Shown here: in pieces, positions 1-16,749 of the stretch
Layout: the number at the start of each line of letters is the position of its first letter
How positions within the stretch are numbered: position 1 is the stretch's first letter
DNA from: Lichtheimia corymbifera B2541
Lineage: Eukaryota; Mucoromycota; Mucoromycetes; Mucorales; Lichtheimiaceae
Length of the DNA: 40,928 bases
Direction of reading: 5' to 3'
Assembly: GCA_000697475.1 (NCBI GenBank)
Contig: JNEU01000799.1
Location: 1 to 40,928 of the forward strand
Position numbers and translations under genes: made by a program
The notes under the pieces: model-generated
Seen by the model: the letters and a program-made list of their open reading frames with translations, nothing else
What the model was told of the DNA's origin: nothing
The model's database searches: none

Positions 1-59
1 ATTTTTCTTGAGATGAATCACCGTTCATCAGCTACCAAATGTCGTCTTTCTTTTTGGAT

Positions 60-179
60 CCACACAGGAGAATATAGACGACGTCCACGAAGGAAATAGA
101 CCACACAGGAATAGAATAGACCACGAAGGATAAGACCACACAGGAATATAGACCACGAAGGATAGAAGTGCCACACAGG
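60..179. repeat. Degenerate minisatellite of two alternating 10-mers
   Basis: Two related words alternate seven times. CCACACAGG(A) starts at 60, 101, 136 and 171; CCACGAAGGA starts at 85, 121 and 153. The spacers are AT-rich (ATAGA-type) and 5-15 bases long. No reading frame accompanies it. It lies about 250 bp beyond the 3' end of the tRNA-Ile gene. A short duplicated word (ATGGGGCTAAGTA) follows near 255-290. This is probably a slipped-strand minisatellite; it could also be a remnant of a mobile element end. Confidence 0.7.
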
Positions 180-425
180 CAAATAGACAATAAAATAGAG
201 AGAACGTAAGATAATGTTTTATTCTATGATCAGGTCCACTATTTATAATTGTATGATGGGGCTAAGTATATCGATATGGGGCTAAGTAATATATATTGAG
301 TGTGGCGAAGTAATGATGGAGGGCGCAGCATAAAGATGCCAAGATGATTGTATGCAAAAGATAATACCGATCAAGAAGATCAGGTATGTTGCTGCGACAA
401 AAGCTAGAGCTCGTTCCAGGAACGA

Positions 426-499
426 TGCTCACTACAGGGGTCGAACCTGTGACCTTGGCGTTATTAGCACCACGCTCTAACCAACTGAGCTAAGCGAGC
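426..499 (-). tRNA. tRNA-Ile (anticodon AAT)
   Basis: Read on the minus strand, the sequence folds as a complete cloverleaf without an intron. The acceptor stem is GCTCGCT with AGTGAGC (one G-T wobble). The D arm is GCTC/GAGC. The anticodon stem TGGTG/CGCCA holds the loop CTAATAA, giving anticodon AAT. The T arm contains TTCGAAC, and the discriminator base is A at 426. It decodes ATT isoleucine codons (and ATC after A34-to-inosine editing). The internal A and B boxes needed for RNA polymerase III are intact. Confidence 0.93.
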
Positions 500-1001
500 T
501 TCCTATTTCGGATTGTATTTTTAAATCAGCGCTGTACATGATATACCACAAAATTTCCATAATTGGATTGCAAAAACTGCACAAAACAGGTAGCAAAACG
601 GATAGCATCCGAAAGCTTGCACTTTACTGAATACAATGGTGTGCCGCATGCATTTGTATGGGAAGCGTGGAGCAATGAATTTCATGGTGAACGATCGCCT
701 TAAGCCCGATTGGTCGGTGATTGATTTTGTACACAAGCAGTGAGTAGCTTTATCCATGGAGATAATTCGTTGATGATGCTATAAATGATTCAACCAACAC
801 TGAATTTAATAGCAACGAAATGTGTTTATTTATATTATAATATACAAGAATAATAGTTTATGATTGATAATGGTAACGAGAAGAGCCTAACGTAATGTGT
901 GTGTCATTACATGTAACAATGCAAAAAGTTAGATCCCAGCGCGAGTATAGCGCGTCCATTTTTCTTTTCCCTTTACTCCATTCTTGACAAACACCACCAC
1001 C
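500..1001. other. Intergenic: promoter side of the formylglutathione hydrolase gene
   Basis: No gene is seen here. The short open frames on both strands have no start in good context and no recognisable product. The last 40 bases are pyrimidine-rich and lead into a CACCACCACC-ATGG start context, as expected for a fungal 5' leader. Confidence 0.5.
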
Positions 1002-2110
1002 ATGGCATTGACCGAGATTTCGCGCAACAAGACCTTTGGCGGCTACCTTATCAAGTATCAGCACACGTCTGAGCAGCTGCAATGCGACATGAAGTTCAAT
1101 GTGTTCTTACCAAAGGTTGCGGTTGAGGAAGGCAAGGACGTCCCCGGCATTTACTTTTTGTCTGGCTTGACTTGTACCGAGGACAACTTTATGCAAAAGA
1201 GTGGTGCCATTGCTGAAGCTGCCAAGCATCAAATTGCTCTCATTGCACCTGACACGTCGCCTCGTGGTGTCGAGATTGAAGGCGACCGCGACTCTTGGGA
1301 CTTTGGTGTCGGTAAGACTTTTTTGGGGTAGAATCGTTTTGAATTCTCTCACACTAATGCGAACGAACTCAGGTGCCGGCTTTTATGTGGATGCTACCGA
1401 GGCCAAATGGGCAAAGCACTATCGAATGTATTCGTATATCGTTCAAGAATTGCCTGAGCTTGTCCATAATCAATTGGCTGTGGTAAGGACAATGCATGGT
1501 GCTAGTAGTGGTCGTGAACATGTAGAATGACTTTTTGTATTTGAACGATAGGATGGTTCACGCGTATCTATCATGGGTCATTCTATGGGTGGTCATGGTG
1601 CCTTGACAATCTTCATCAAGAACCCTACCAAGTATAAGGTATGTCCGTTGATATAAAGTAGGAGGTGACTTAGGCTGATGCATGAATTACTTGTTTCAGA
1701 CTGTGTCAGCATTTTCTCCTATTGCCAATCCCATCAATTGCCCTTGGGGTCAAAAGGCTTTTTCCAACTATCTCGGTGCTGATCAAGAATCATGGAAGCA
1801 GTATGATACTGTCGAGCTCATCAAGTCTCATATGAACGAGAAAATGGATGTTTTGGTTGATGTGGTATGTATGAAAGCTGGACAAGATATAGAATGTGCG
1901 AGGTGTCTTATATGAATACTCCAGGGCACCGCTGATGGGTTCTTGGAGAACCAGCTCAAGGTCAAGACATTGCAAGAGGTGGTTCATGAGTTGGGCCGTG
2001 ACACTGAATGGAATATTCGTCTTCAAGATGGCTATGATCACAGCTACTACTTTATCTCTAGCTTTATTGCCGACCACATTAATCACCATGTAAAGGCTTT
2101 GAAAGCATGA
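1002..2110 (+). CDS. S-formylglutathione hydrolase (esterase D family)
   Basis: The enzyme hydrolyses S-formylglutathione to glutathione and formate, the last glutathione-dependent step of formaldehyde detoxification in the cytosol. I place five exons: 1002-1311, 1373-1482, 1552-1638, 1700-1864 and 1925-2110. All junctions are GT-AG and phases agree, giving 285 aa, the usual family length (human ESD about 282). The N-terminus [14 protein letters not shown], the [11 protein letters not shown] motif and APDTSPRG are family hallmarks. The alpha/beta-hydrolase nucleophile elbow GHSMGG puts the catalytic Ser near residue 151. Asp228 (in TADGF) and His263 (in YDHSYYF) complete the triad. The start at 1002 has a strong context; a longer in-frame extension begins only with TTG. 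Its stop lies about 60 bp from the stop of the convergent TDP1 gene, so the 3' UTRs probably overlap. Confidence 0.95.
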
Positions 2111-2171
2111 ACGATCCTTTATCACCACCATTTGTAAAAATAAAATCTTATCAAAGAGATTGAAAACTGTT

Positions 2172-4358
2172 CTAATCTATAAGACTTGATGATCCTGAAC
2201 CAAAATGATCTTCCAGTGCTCGAGATGCGTAGCCCCTTGTATAACATTCATCTTCAGGTCCGTATGGTGAAATGGGTATATCATAGGGCAGCCTGATTGG
2301 CACAATGGTTGCTGATGATGACACAGATTCTTCAATTGTAGGGAGTCGATCTTGGACCGTGGCAGGTAGCAGATACACGTCTTCAGATACATCCTGATGT
2401 AATCATAAAATCCATTAGACCCACTTGATCATCATACTCGTCCTCTTAAAGCGCTCACCTGGAATAGTTCTCTACAAAGAAACACTCCCAACTCGTAGCT
2501 CTTGATATAGATTTGCGTTCTGCCTTTTTGGAATTCACCCCAAGCTGCGCGACTGAGGTTGGCGGACGTCAGGAGGAACCATTCCAGTTCATTACCAGTT
2601 AAGCGAGCATACGTCTTTATATGCGGCATCACGATCTGCCTGCCGGCTTGTTTGCTCTTCCAGTGACATAGACGTTTTTTTAACCATCCTTCGTGTTGAT
2701 CAAATGTCTCTATTTTGTGGCTATGTATTAATATCATGATGTATTTTATATGCCTCCACTTTTCATACATACTCTGATCCAGCCGCAAGAATCCAGCGCT
2801 ATCCACAATGCCCGTGCAGCTATAGTATACCATCACGTCAATATAGTCTTCCTTAGATACACTAGTAGATAAAATACCTTCTTCGCACTTCTTGAGCAGT
2901 GGGATAAATAAAGTTGAGCGTGGGCTTTACAGCATTTCTAGCATTGATCGCTTCTGCAAGTGAGGCTCCGAGATCGTTGTCAAACCACTTTTCAGTAACA
3001 CCTGGAAAGCTAGAGCACTATTGTATTGTGTGAGCGATCATATACATAACACAGAGTTTCTGATATTACCTGCGCAACAATGGTGGATCCTTGCTCACAG
3101 CATTTTTCAGAAAGCTTCACGCGGGTTCTCAATACTTGAGCCAAGCGACCTAGTCCCCAGTCGTTCATAGTGTTTCCACGATGGTATCCAGGAACTGATC
3201 CAATCAATATCGCCTGTATTCACATTAACATCGTATCGTTCTTCATGATGACTCTCTCTCTCTCTTTTCCCCCTTACTCACCTTGCATTGAGACCAATCA
3301 TAGAGTGCAACCTGCTTTCTCAAGGCTGCTAAATCGGGGCCATAGGCTTGAAAATAGCTGACCAAGTGCCGTTCGAATTCTGATCCGAATTCTGCACCAA
3401 TGACGGTACCAGCGACTGGTCGAGAGTCTTGCTTCAATGGGCACAGGGGTGACATATATACGCCTTGGGTCATTTGTCTATAGTGCGCTCATTTAGAAAG
3501 TTGGTGTTTAATACCTTTGAAGAATACTTACTCCCAATCCTCAGGACACAAGTTAGCTGTCGATACCACAAGTCGAGCCGTTTTCACACCGTTCCTGTTG
3601 AAAAAGAGCACCATGGCCTTTGCGGCATGTCAATGATCGAGAATGGTTCTGGGATAATTCATTACCTTGGTATGATGGGTGCCTAGTAAGAGAGTTGGTT
3701 TCAATAGAACCATCTCGAATGATATATAAAAATAAAGACCTACCATATTTGTCACGCAATGTGGGTAGCAAGAGTCGTACATTGGGATAGCGTTTAGCAT
3801 CGGCCTAATAAAAACGGAGTTGCATAAATTTGCTTGATCCAGTGTCATGCAACACTCACCTGAATTGCCAGTCTTGTCTCATCAAAACGATGCCCATGAA
3901 TGACGGTTACTTGAGCAGTGTCACGCACTTTCGGGTGTAATGCCTCCATGAGGAAGTCCAAGTTGACCGTAAAGTTGAATTGATACATGCTTTCGAGATG
4001 ATCCTGGTGTGTCAAAAAGCGTGTTCAGTGAGGCCTAGGGGGTAACGCGCTCTCAACTTACATGGCGAATGATATCCTTCAGCGTAACTACCAAGACAGA
4101 GTGTCAATCTCTGGATGCATGATACGTATCATTACGTGATAGACATACCACAGCCGATATTTTCCGCATTCGTCACTGGCTTTGACTCTAGCAATCGCAC
4201 TCCAGCATCGACGTAATGTAAGCTCTTGAACTTTTTCCGTGAATCGGTTTCCTGCAGGATCCAATGTCGTCGATTAGCACCCTTATATTAGTTACAATAA
4301 AGAAACATACTTCGTCATTGTCGTCGCTGTGGCCTCGGGGGTGTTTTTCTGAAGACAT
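2172..4358 (-). CDS. TDP1: Tyrosyl-DNA phosphodiesterase 1
   Basis: Tdp1 removes topoisomerase I peptides and other 3' adducts from DNA; it is a nuclear repair enzyme of the phospholipase D superfamily. Twelve exons read down the minus strand (4358-4311, 4251-4149, 4087-4062, 4003-3860, 3804-3744, 3682-3666, 3617-3532, 3477-3282, 3213-3070, 3017-2878, 2819-2459, 2393-2172) join in phase to 515 aa. The first HKN motif is GTHHTK (His131, Lys133). The second is MPHIKTYAR (His388, Lys390) with Asn409 in LLTSANLSRAAWG. YQFNFTVNLDFL, the IGSVPGYH segment and the C-terminal RLPYDIP also match the family. The disordered N-terminus is much shorter than in human TDP1 (608 aa). A 17-nt exon carries the first catalytic pair. 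The start is the first ATG in frame; a further upstream exon cannot be excluded. Confidence 0.9.
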
Positions 4359-4555
4359 GAATTGACAAAGTTGAAAAGGAAATGTTTGATCGCGGTCCAG
4401 TAAATGCAGGAGTTTGTGATACAATGACCAAATCTGAGACTACCTACAATGAAATGATCCTTTGTATCCCACATCATTGTTTATTATCCTCATATGAATT
4501 TGGAGAAATAAAGTACAAGATGAATCATCCTCTCTTTATTGCAACACCACTTCTT

Positions 4556-11487
<6,932 letters not shown>

Positions 11488-11640
11488 CGACTCGAGAGCA
11501 AAGAGAGGCAACGTATCAACTTCTCCGCATTGGGCTCCTTGTGTCCTGCTTCCACTCCAAGAAATGGCCCCGACAATGATCCAACTCTTTCATGCATGCG
11601 TATTTCCTCTTTATTGCCACTGCTTAAGGATTGTTATATA

Positions 11641-12145
11641 TTAAACGATGCCGTTGTACATGACCAGGATATCAATGAGAATAAACAAAATGAATGATGC
11701 AGTGGCGGATTTGACCCTATCTTGACCCGGGAAAATATAATATCTCGCTCCAACACAATGAAGGTAGATAACAATGACCACAAAGATCAGCTTTAATCCA
11801 AGAAAGGACTGAAAATGGCTATCTTAATGGAGTAAAATGGGCAGCGGCGGCGACAACATCCTTATGTGTGAAGAGGAGAGAGAGAGAGGTTTCTGCTGGG
11901 GAATGATGAAGAAAGCCAAGGTTTAGCAGCGAGCTGTCGGTTCAAACAAGAGACTGGAAGCGTGCTCTATGTAAATTATATCTATGTTAATGACTCCATT
12001 CACCCATTGGCAATAAAGCTTACCGAGATCCTTGTCGCGATTTGAAGAGCATATGCTTGCTATATCCATGACGACGCGTTTTGGTTTCCATGGTGACAGG
12101 ATTAGTGAGTGGTACTGTCATTGAACTGCATGCTGGTTGGGACAT
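11641..12145 (-). CDS. Predicted small two-helix membrane protein, family unknown
   Basis: Two exons, 12145-12024 and 11818-11641, join in phase across a GT-AG intron of 205 nt (donor GTAAGC) to give 99 aa. I do not recognise the family. Residues 1-41 are hydrophilic and basic (TRRHGYSKHMLFKSRQGSR). Two hydrophobic stretches follow: FLGLKLIFVVIVIYLHCVG and, near the C-terminus, TASFILFILIDILVMYNGIV. A short loop YYIFPGQDRVKS separates them. This suggests a small integral membrane protein with the basic tail outside the bilayer. An alternative acceptor ending ACATAG at about 11983 would instead give a 53-aa protein without the helices. The stop is about 150 bp upstream of the WDR81 start on the same strand. 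The LGLK-FVVIV helix recurs at 14200-14268. Confidence 0.45.
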
Positions 12146-12442
12146 GGCTGACTGGTTCACGTAGTTAACAGCCCAAAGTAGAGAGTGGCGTTCATGTTGA
12201 ATTGTGAAAGAGGAGGAAGAAACAAGACGCGTGCTCGTTGAATGATTCTACACTGCGCCTTGCTACTGCATAACCACTGTTTGCCTTGATAATTGGTTGT
12301 GGTGTTATCATTCGTAGACCTAAATATGAGAGAATAAAGTAGAGGATAACCTCTATTGATAGGAGTATCCATGAAGTATATAACTGGAAGAGAAAAATGG
12401 GCAAAGGAATTAGTAACAGCCATACAAACCTACTGCAAAGAA

Positions 12443-12462
12443 CTTTGGTCACGTGACCAAAG
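12443..12462. promoter_or_regulatory. Perfect 20-bp palindrome centred on CACGTG
   Basis: CTTTGGTCACGTGACCAAAG reads identically on both strands. The core GTCACGTGAC is the optimal site of Cbf1/USF/TFEB-type bHLH factors (established knowledge). It lies about 300 bp upstream of the start of the predicted small membrane protein (minus strand) and 75 bp from the tRNA-like sequence. The symmetry fits dimer binding; the flanking CTTTG arms exceed the usual site. Confidence 0.55.
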
Positions 12463-12536
12463 ATAATATAATGCGGAGAGTGATGACGCGGGGGTCAACG
12501 TTTCTCCTTACAGACGGGTGGGCGTAACAATACTAG

Positions 12537-12608
12537 GACTCTCGGCGGGAATCGAACCCACGTCTACCGGCCCGGGCTCCGGCATCTTACCAACTAGACA
12601 ACGAGACA
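12537..12608 (-). tRNA. tRNA-like sequence with aberrant anticodon arm
   Basis: On the minus strand the T arm GTGGG-TTCGATT-CCCGC (perfect B box), the D arm and the spacing are those of a tRNA, most like fungal tRNA-Glu/Asp bodies (TTGTCTAGTTGGTAAGATGCC). The acceptor stem pairs only five of seven positions. The anticodon arm GCCGG/CCGGT encloses an eight-base loop, AGCCCGGG, with no U33, so no anticodon can be assigned. It may be a tRNA pseudogene or tRNA-derived fragment; a genuine but odd tRNA (for example a CCC decoder) is less likely. Confidence 0.55.
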
Positions 12609-12768
12609 ACTAATCATTACCCCGCTGTCATTGTTCGGCCGCCGCCAGGTATTTATAATTACCCAAAAAGGAAAGGCGTGTGACGTGTTGAAATAATATG
12701 ACTGTTGGGCGCCTGGGAGGCCGTGGTCGCTTGATTTTTCTTCCCCCCACCAACCTTGTCAGCCAGCT

Positions 12769-14117
12769 TCACACCCACACCTTCCCTCCCATCACCATTG
12801 CAACAATAGAAAAAAAATCCTCATCGTAAACACAATACCGCTTTACTTCAACACTCGAATAAAAGACGACATTGTTGCAAAAGTTGTTTGGGCCCGATTG
12901 GGGACTTGAAGAGTCTATTCTTTTTATTGTCCATGCAGGATCTATAGCTACAATTACTTCCAGCTGACGGTTATCGACAAGATCAAGGCTATTTATGAGT
13001 GCTGTTGAAATGGGTGCTTTGCTGGTTATCACGGGTGCAGAAACACTTGTTGTTTTAGCAGCCTTCCCTACTGTTTTGTCGTCCCAACCGCTTTCGCCCT
13101 TCTTGCCACCCTCTGAGGATTATCAACAAGCGATACTACAACGTCATTGAAGAGAAGGATACGAGGAACATGTGCTAGGATTATTGGAAAGATAAAGGAT
13201 GGAGAGAAAAAGTAGAATAAAAAGCAAGTGGGTTTACTCTTATATATGGCTATTCTGTTGGAACATATTCCTATTGACGAAAAACGAGCATTGGGAGGCA
13301 TTGTTGGATACGGGTTGACTCGCTAAAGTAGTTTAGCATCGCGTTTTATTTCTATTGGCGAGGTTGCTATAATAAACGAGGGGTAACAGAGAATGGATGA
13401 AGACGAGGAGGAATAGGATGAAATATGGCATTGTGTTGTGAAGCAAGAAATAAAGGGATCAAAGAGCCAGTGACATGAAGGAAATCTGTCATATGTCCTA
13501 CCCTAATAATATATCCAACCATCTCGAATGTGTCGAAAGCAAGGAGGAAATAGCGGCTGAGGTCCATAGTAATACGTTGGATGTTTCCACGTGAATTAGG
13601 TCGTGAAGTTGCAAGAGAATCGCCTATCCAAATAGCCACAATCGGTGCTTAGTATGATATTTTTCCTTCTGCTTTTGCTTCTCTGATACTTACAATTATC
13701 ATGTAACTGAAAGAGGCAACTTGAATAAGAGCAGTGATAATAGTTCAAGACCTTCTTGACAAAAGGCACCACACACAATCCACGGAGAACGCATAGTCGA
13801 CCGAGGTGAAGGATCAGGCACTTTGCTCGGTTGCAGCTGTCAAAGGGAAGCCATAAAAGCGTCGCTCATTTGCACTTGCTCCATTTGCCACAAAGAAAGC
13901 TCCATTGCGTTTTCGTATAGCTCCAATTCCTTGGTTCGAAAACGTTGTGGAGACGTGTCATTTCTTCCGATAAGCTGGTGTAATGGTGTTGGAGTCTTCG
14001 CGTGTGAGTGTTGGGAAAAGAGAAGGAAGAGGGAGGATCATGCAGTAAATCTGGCATTGAATTGTACCACAAAGACATCTCTTGCATGATTGATCCTGCT
14101 CCAAAAGTCTTAAACAT
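12769..14117 (-). CDS. Candidate multi-exon gene of unknown function
   Basis: I do not recognise this product. Open frames join in phase on the minus strand: an exon ending at 13694, then 13647-13502, 13322-13238 and 13112-12769 (stop). Donors are GTAAGT, GTAGGA and GTAAAC, and the acceptor at 13322 follows a CTAAAC branch-like site and TTTAG. The part upstream of 13694 is less certain. An open frame from the ATG at 14117 can be joined through a short intron near 13870-13840. The predicted protein has a Cys-rich stretch, a hydrophobic segment RYFLLAFDTFEMVGYII, and a basic Gly/Lys segment KKGGKKGESGWDDKTVGKAA. There is no homology I can name. The start and the first exon may be wrong, and the whole model could be non-coding. 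Confidence 0.3.
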
Positions 14118-14766
14118 ACTACAGCAGATTAGCTATATTCAACGGATATATAAATGTGTGATTCATCGACCAATATTGATTATATTTCTACAATGACAAT
14201 CATGACAACAATGAAAAGCTAAACACAATGACTACAAAGGCCATCTTCAATCCAAGGATTGCAGGCATTCCATGATCCTTATTACCAAAGAACTTTTCAC
14301 AGTGCAAAGAATTCAAAGGGTGATAGAAGAAAGAGATGTATGACAATACTTTTCTTATATATACACTGTGCTCACAATGAGGATAGCATTATAAAATGTC
14401 TGCAGTGGATGGTGCCCGTTCTATTATCATATTGAGGATCTTCGTTACTATACTACATAACGTAGGTCCATGCTGCATGAATCAGGATTAGGGCAGATGA
14501 TAACATCAATTGGATGCCTGCAGCAATGTTTACTCATTCACCTTGATGATTCGTTTTAAGCATTAGACATCGCATCTCGGCGGGATGCAACCGCTTTAGA
14601 GTGTATATCACTGCATTACATTTATTTGTTTGCTTTTAAGGATGACAGGTTTTCTATAATGGTTCTATCACTTTGGGAGCAATATCGAACAATAGAAGGT
14701 GAAGGAATGATTTCTCGGAGAAATAGTTAAAGACGTTGCCGTGAAAGAGAAGAATTTGGTTGGTCA
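14118..14766. other. Intergenic stretch with a TATA-like box and a short LGLK peptide frame
   Basis: On the minus strand a TATATATAAG-type element near 14352-14364 precedes, by about 90 bp, an ATG at 14268 opening a 22-codon frame (to 14200). Its peptide is a single hydrophobic helix, MPAILGLKMAFVVIVFSF, similar in DNA and protein to the helix of the small membrane protein at 11.8 kb. It may be a first exon of the downstream minus-strand gene, a micro-peptide gene or a decayed copy. The remainder up to 14766 shows no gene and probably holds the eIF5 promoter. Confidence 0.35.
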
Positions 14767-15099
14767 ATGGAGTGCAACGTCACCTGGCTGAAAACTTTTT
14801 TGAATGTAACTGCGGAAGAGCAGGTTCCAGTCAGTTTTTTCCACCTTTTCCTCGTTTGTTGGACAGATTGTCTTCTGCTTCTTCATCAAACTGCCATTCC
14901 AGCGCCACACAAACACTTCACAAGATCTTGTCACAGAACCTGTTCATGTATTGTTCATCATTGGACTGGAACCAATACTCCCAGCAGCAGCAGCAAGATA
15001 GCATACAACATTTTCTCAGAGTTAAAAAGAAGGCTTTTCATACCTAAAACGACCCTTTTCACTACTACAACAACAATTATTCAACATGGCTACCGTTAA
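14767..15099 (+). promoter_or_regulatory. Upstream ORF overlapping the eIF5 start codon out of frame
   Basis: An ATG at 14767 (context GTCAATGG, with T at -3, hence weak) opens 110 codons that run through the eIF5 ATG at 15086 and stop at 15097-15099, 11 bases past it, in another frame. A second leader frame (ATG 14946, 33 codons) ends at 15047. The peptide resembles nothing known. If the leader is transcribed from upstream of 14767, ribosomes starting here would miss the eIF5 start. This matches the known scheme in which eIF5 represses its own mRNA through weak-context upstream ORFs. The transcription start is not visible, so the element may lie in the promoter instead. Confidence 0.4.
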
Positions 15100-16426
15100 C
15101 GTTCGACGTGATGTCAAAGATTCCTTTTACCGTTACAAGATGCCACGCCTCATTACCAAGGTAAAAGCTAGGAACTTTTTAAGGTGGCACAGCATAATTG
15201 ATCGATTGTTTGTATGTATTCTAGGTTGAAGGCAAGGGCAATGGTATCAAAACGGTTGTTCCCAACATGGCTGAAATTGCTCGTGCTTTGTCTCGTCCTC
15301 CTGCTTACCCCACCAAGTTTTTTGGCTGTGAACTCGGAGCTCAAGTCAAGTGCGACGACAAGAATGAACGCTACATTGTGAACGGTGAACATGACGCCAA
15401 TAAGCTTCAAAGCATTCTCGATGGCTTCATCACCAAGTTTGTGCTCTGTCCTTCTTGCCAGAACCCAGAGACTGATATTGTAAGTTCAAATTGGGAGATT
15501 TGGGGATTGGGGGATTACCATACTCATTGCTATAATAGATCATCAAGAACGATGATATTCTTATGGATTGCAAGGCCTGTGGTGCTCGCAACATGGGTGA
15601 AAACCGCCACAAGTTGGCCACCTTCATTGTCAAGAACCCTCCCGCTACCGCATCCAAGAATCAACGCAGACAGCGCAAGGCCGCTCATGCTCAAGCCAAT
15701 GGCACAGATGAAAATGGCATGCCTGGATCTCCTGTACAAGAGGATCTCGATGAAGATGGTGAGGAGGCTGATATTATCACCAAGCGCATCAATAAGCAAG
15801 CTGCTGGTTTGTCCTTTGAGAGTCAATTGGCCAATGAGGATTGGTCTGAGGATACAAGCGAACAAGCTGTTGCTGCCCGTATGAAGGAGCTCTCGGTCAA
15901 GGGCATCGGTGGAGCCTTTGCTGGTGGTGACGATGACGATGATGAAGGAGGTGCTGATCGTTACGAATCCTTTGGTGTATGGCTTGAGGAGCAGGGTTCT
16001 GATATCAGCGACAAGGAAGTCATTGCCAAGGCGGATGAACTTGGTGTTTTGGGCAAGTACAAGGCATGCCAAGTCCTTGCACAAGTCTTGTTCGACGATA
16101 CCATTGTGCAGCAAATCCCCAAGCGTGAAAAGCTTTTGGCCAAGTTTGTTACCGGTGAAAAGCACCAAAAGTATTTGCTCGGCGGTATCGAACGTCTTGT
16201 CGGTCTCGAATACAAGGATGCTCTTCTCAAGAAAATGCCTGCTATTCTCATGAAGATTTATGATACCGATCTCATAGAAGATGATGTGTTTATCAAGTGG
16301 GGTGAAAAGCCCTCCAAACGTTTTGTCGAGAAGGATGTCTCCAAGGAAGTCAAGAAGGCCTCCAAGCCTTTCCTTGATTGGGTTGCTACCGCTGAAGAGG
16401 AATCATCTGAAGAAGAATCTGATTAA
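15086..16426 (+). CDS. TIF5: Translation initiation factor eIF5
   Basis: eIF5 is the GTPase-activating protein for eIF2 in the 43S pre-initiation complex and binds eIF2-beta, eIF1 and eIF3 through its C-terminal domain. Three exons (15086-15160, 15225-15479, 15539-16426) give 405 aa, the same size as yeast Tif5. The N-terminus has the arginine-finger region FYRYKMPRL (Arg16 corresponds to yeast Arg15), then [13 protein letters not shown] and FFGCELGAQ. The zinc finger CPSC...CKAC is at about residues 97-125. A charged linker follows, then the W2/HEAT domain, ending in an acidic [15 protein letters not shown] tail with the aromatic/acidic boxes that bind eIF2-beta. The start lies in a CAACATGG context. 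Confidence 0.96.
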
Positions 16427-16749
16427 GTAGTGGATTATTCCTTTGTTTCATTGTGATCACCATTGATTCAAATAAACAGTTTATCGATATCTTAAAAGTA
16501 GTGAATGATAATTGGATGCTTGGTCCCTGGCTGCTCGCTTCGCTCTACCATTGAAGATCCCCAAGGCCCAAAAATTACAATGACAATCAACCTGCTCGTA
16601 GTAAATGAATTCTTCATTGTAAACAATATCATTTCCCAAAGATGCTATATATAAACGAGGGGCCTTTATAAGAAGGACGAGGATCAATTCGAATAATATA
16701 AAGTAACAATAATAAATACAAGTGGAGAGAAAGGACAAAAAAAAAGTGA
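16427..16749. other. Convergent 3' intergenic region of eIF5 and kinesin
   Basis: The 323 bp between the two convergent stop codons hold AATAAA-like words (about 16470 and 16705) suited to 3'-end formation of both genes. No coding or RNA feature is seen. Confidence 0.45.

Noticed and set aside
1201..1530. 109-codon plus-strand frame over the first introns of the formylglutathione hydrolase
   Set aside because: It is a shifted frame of a confidently spliced gene and crosses its introns.
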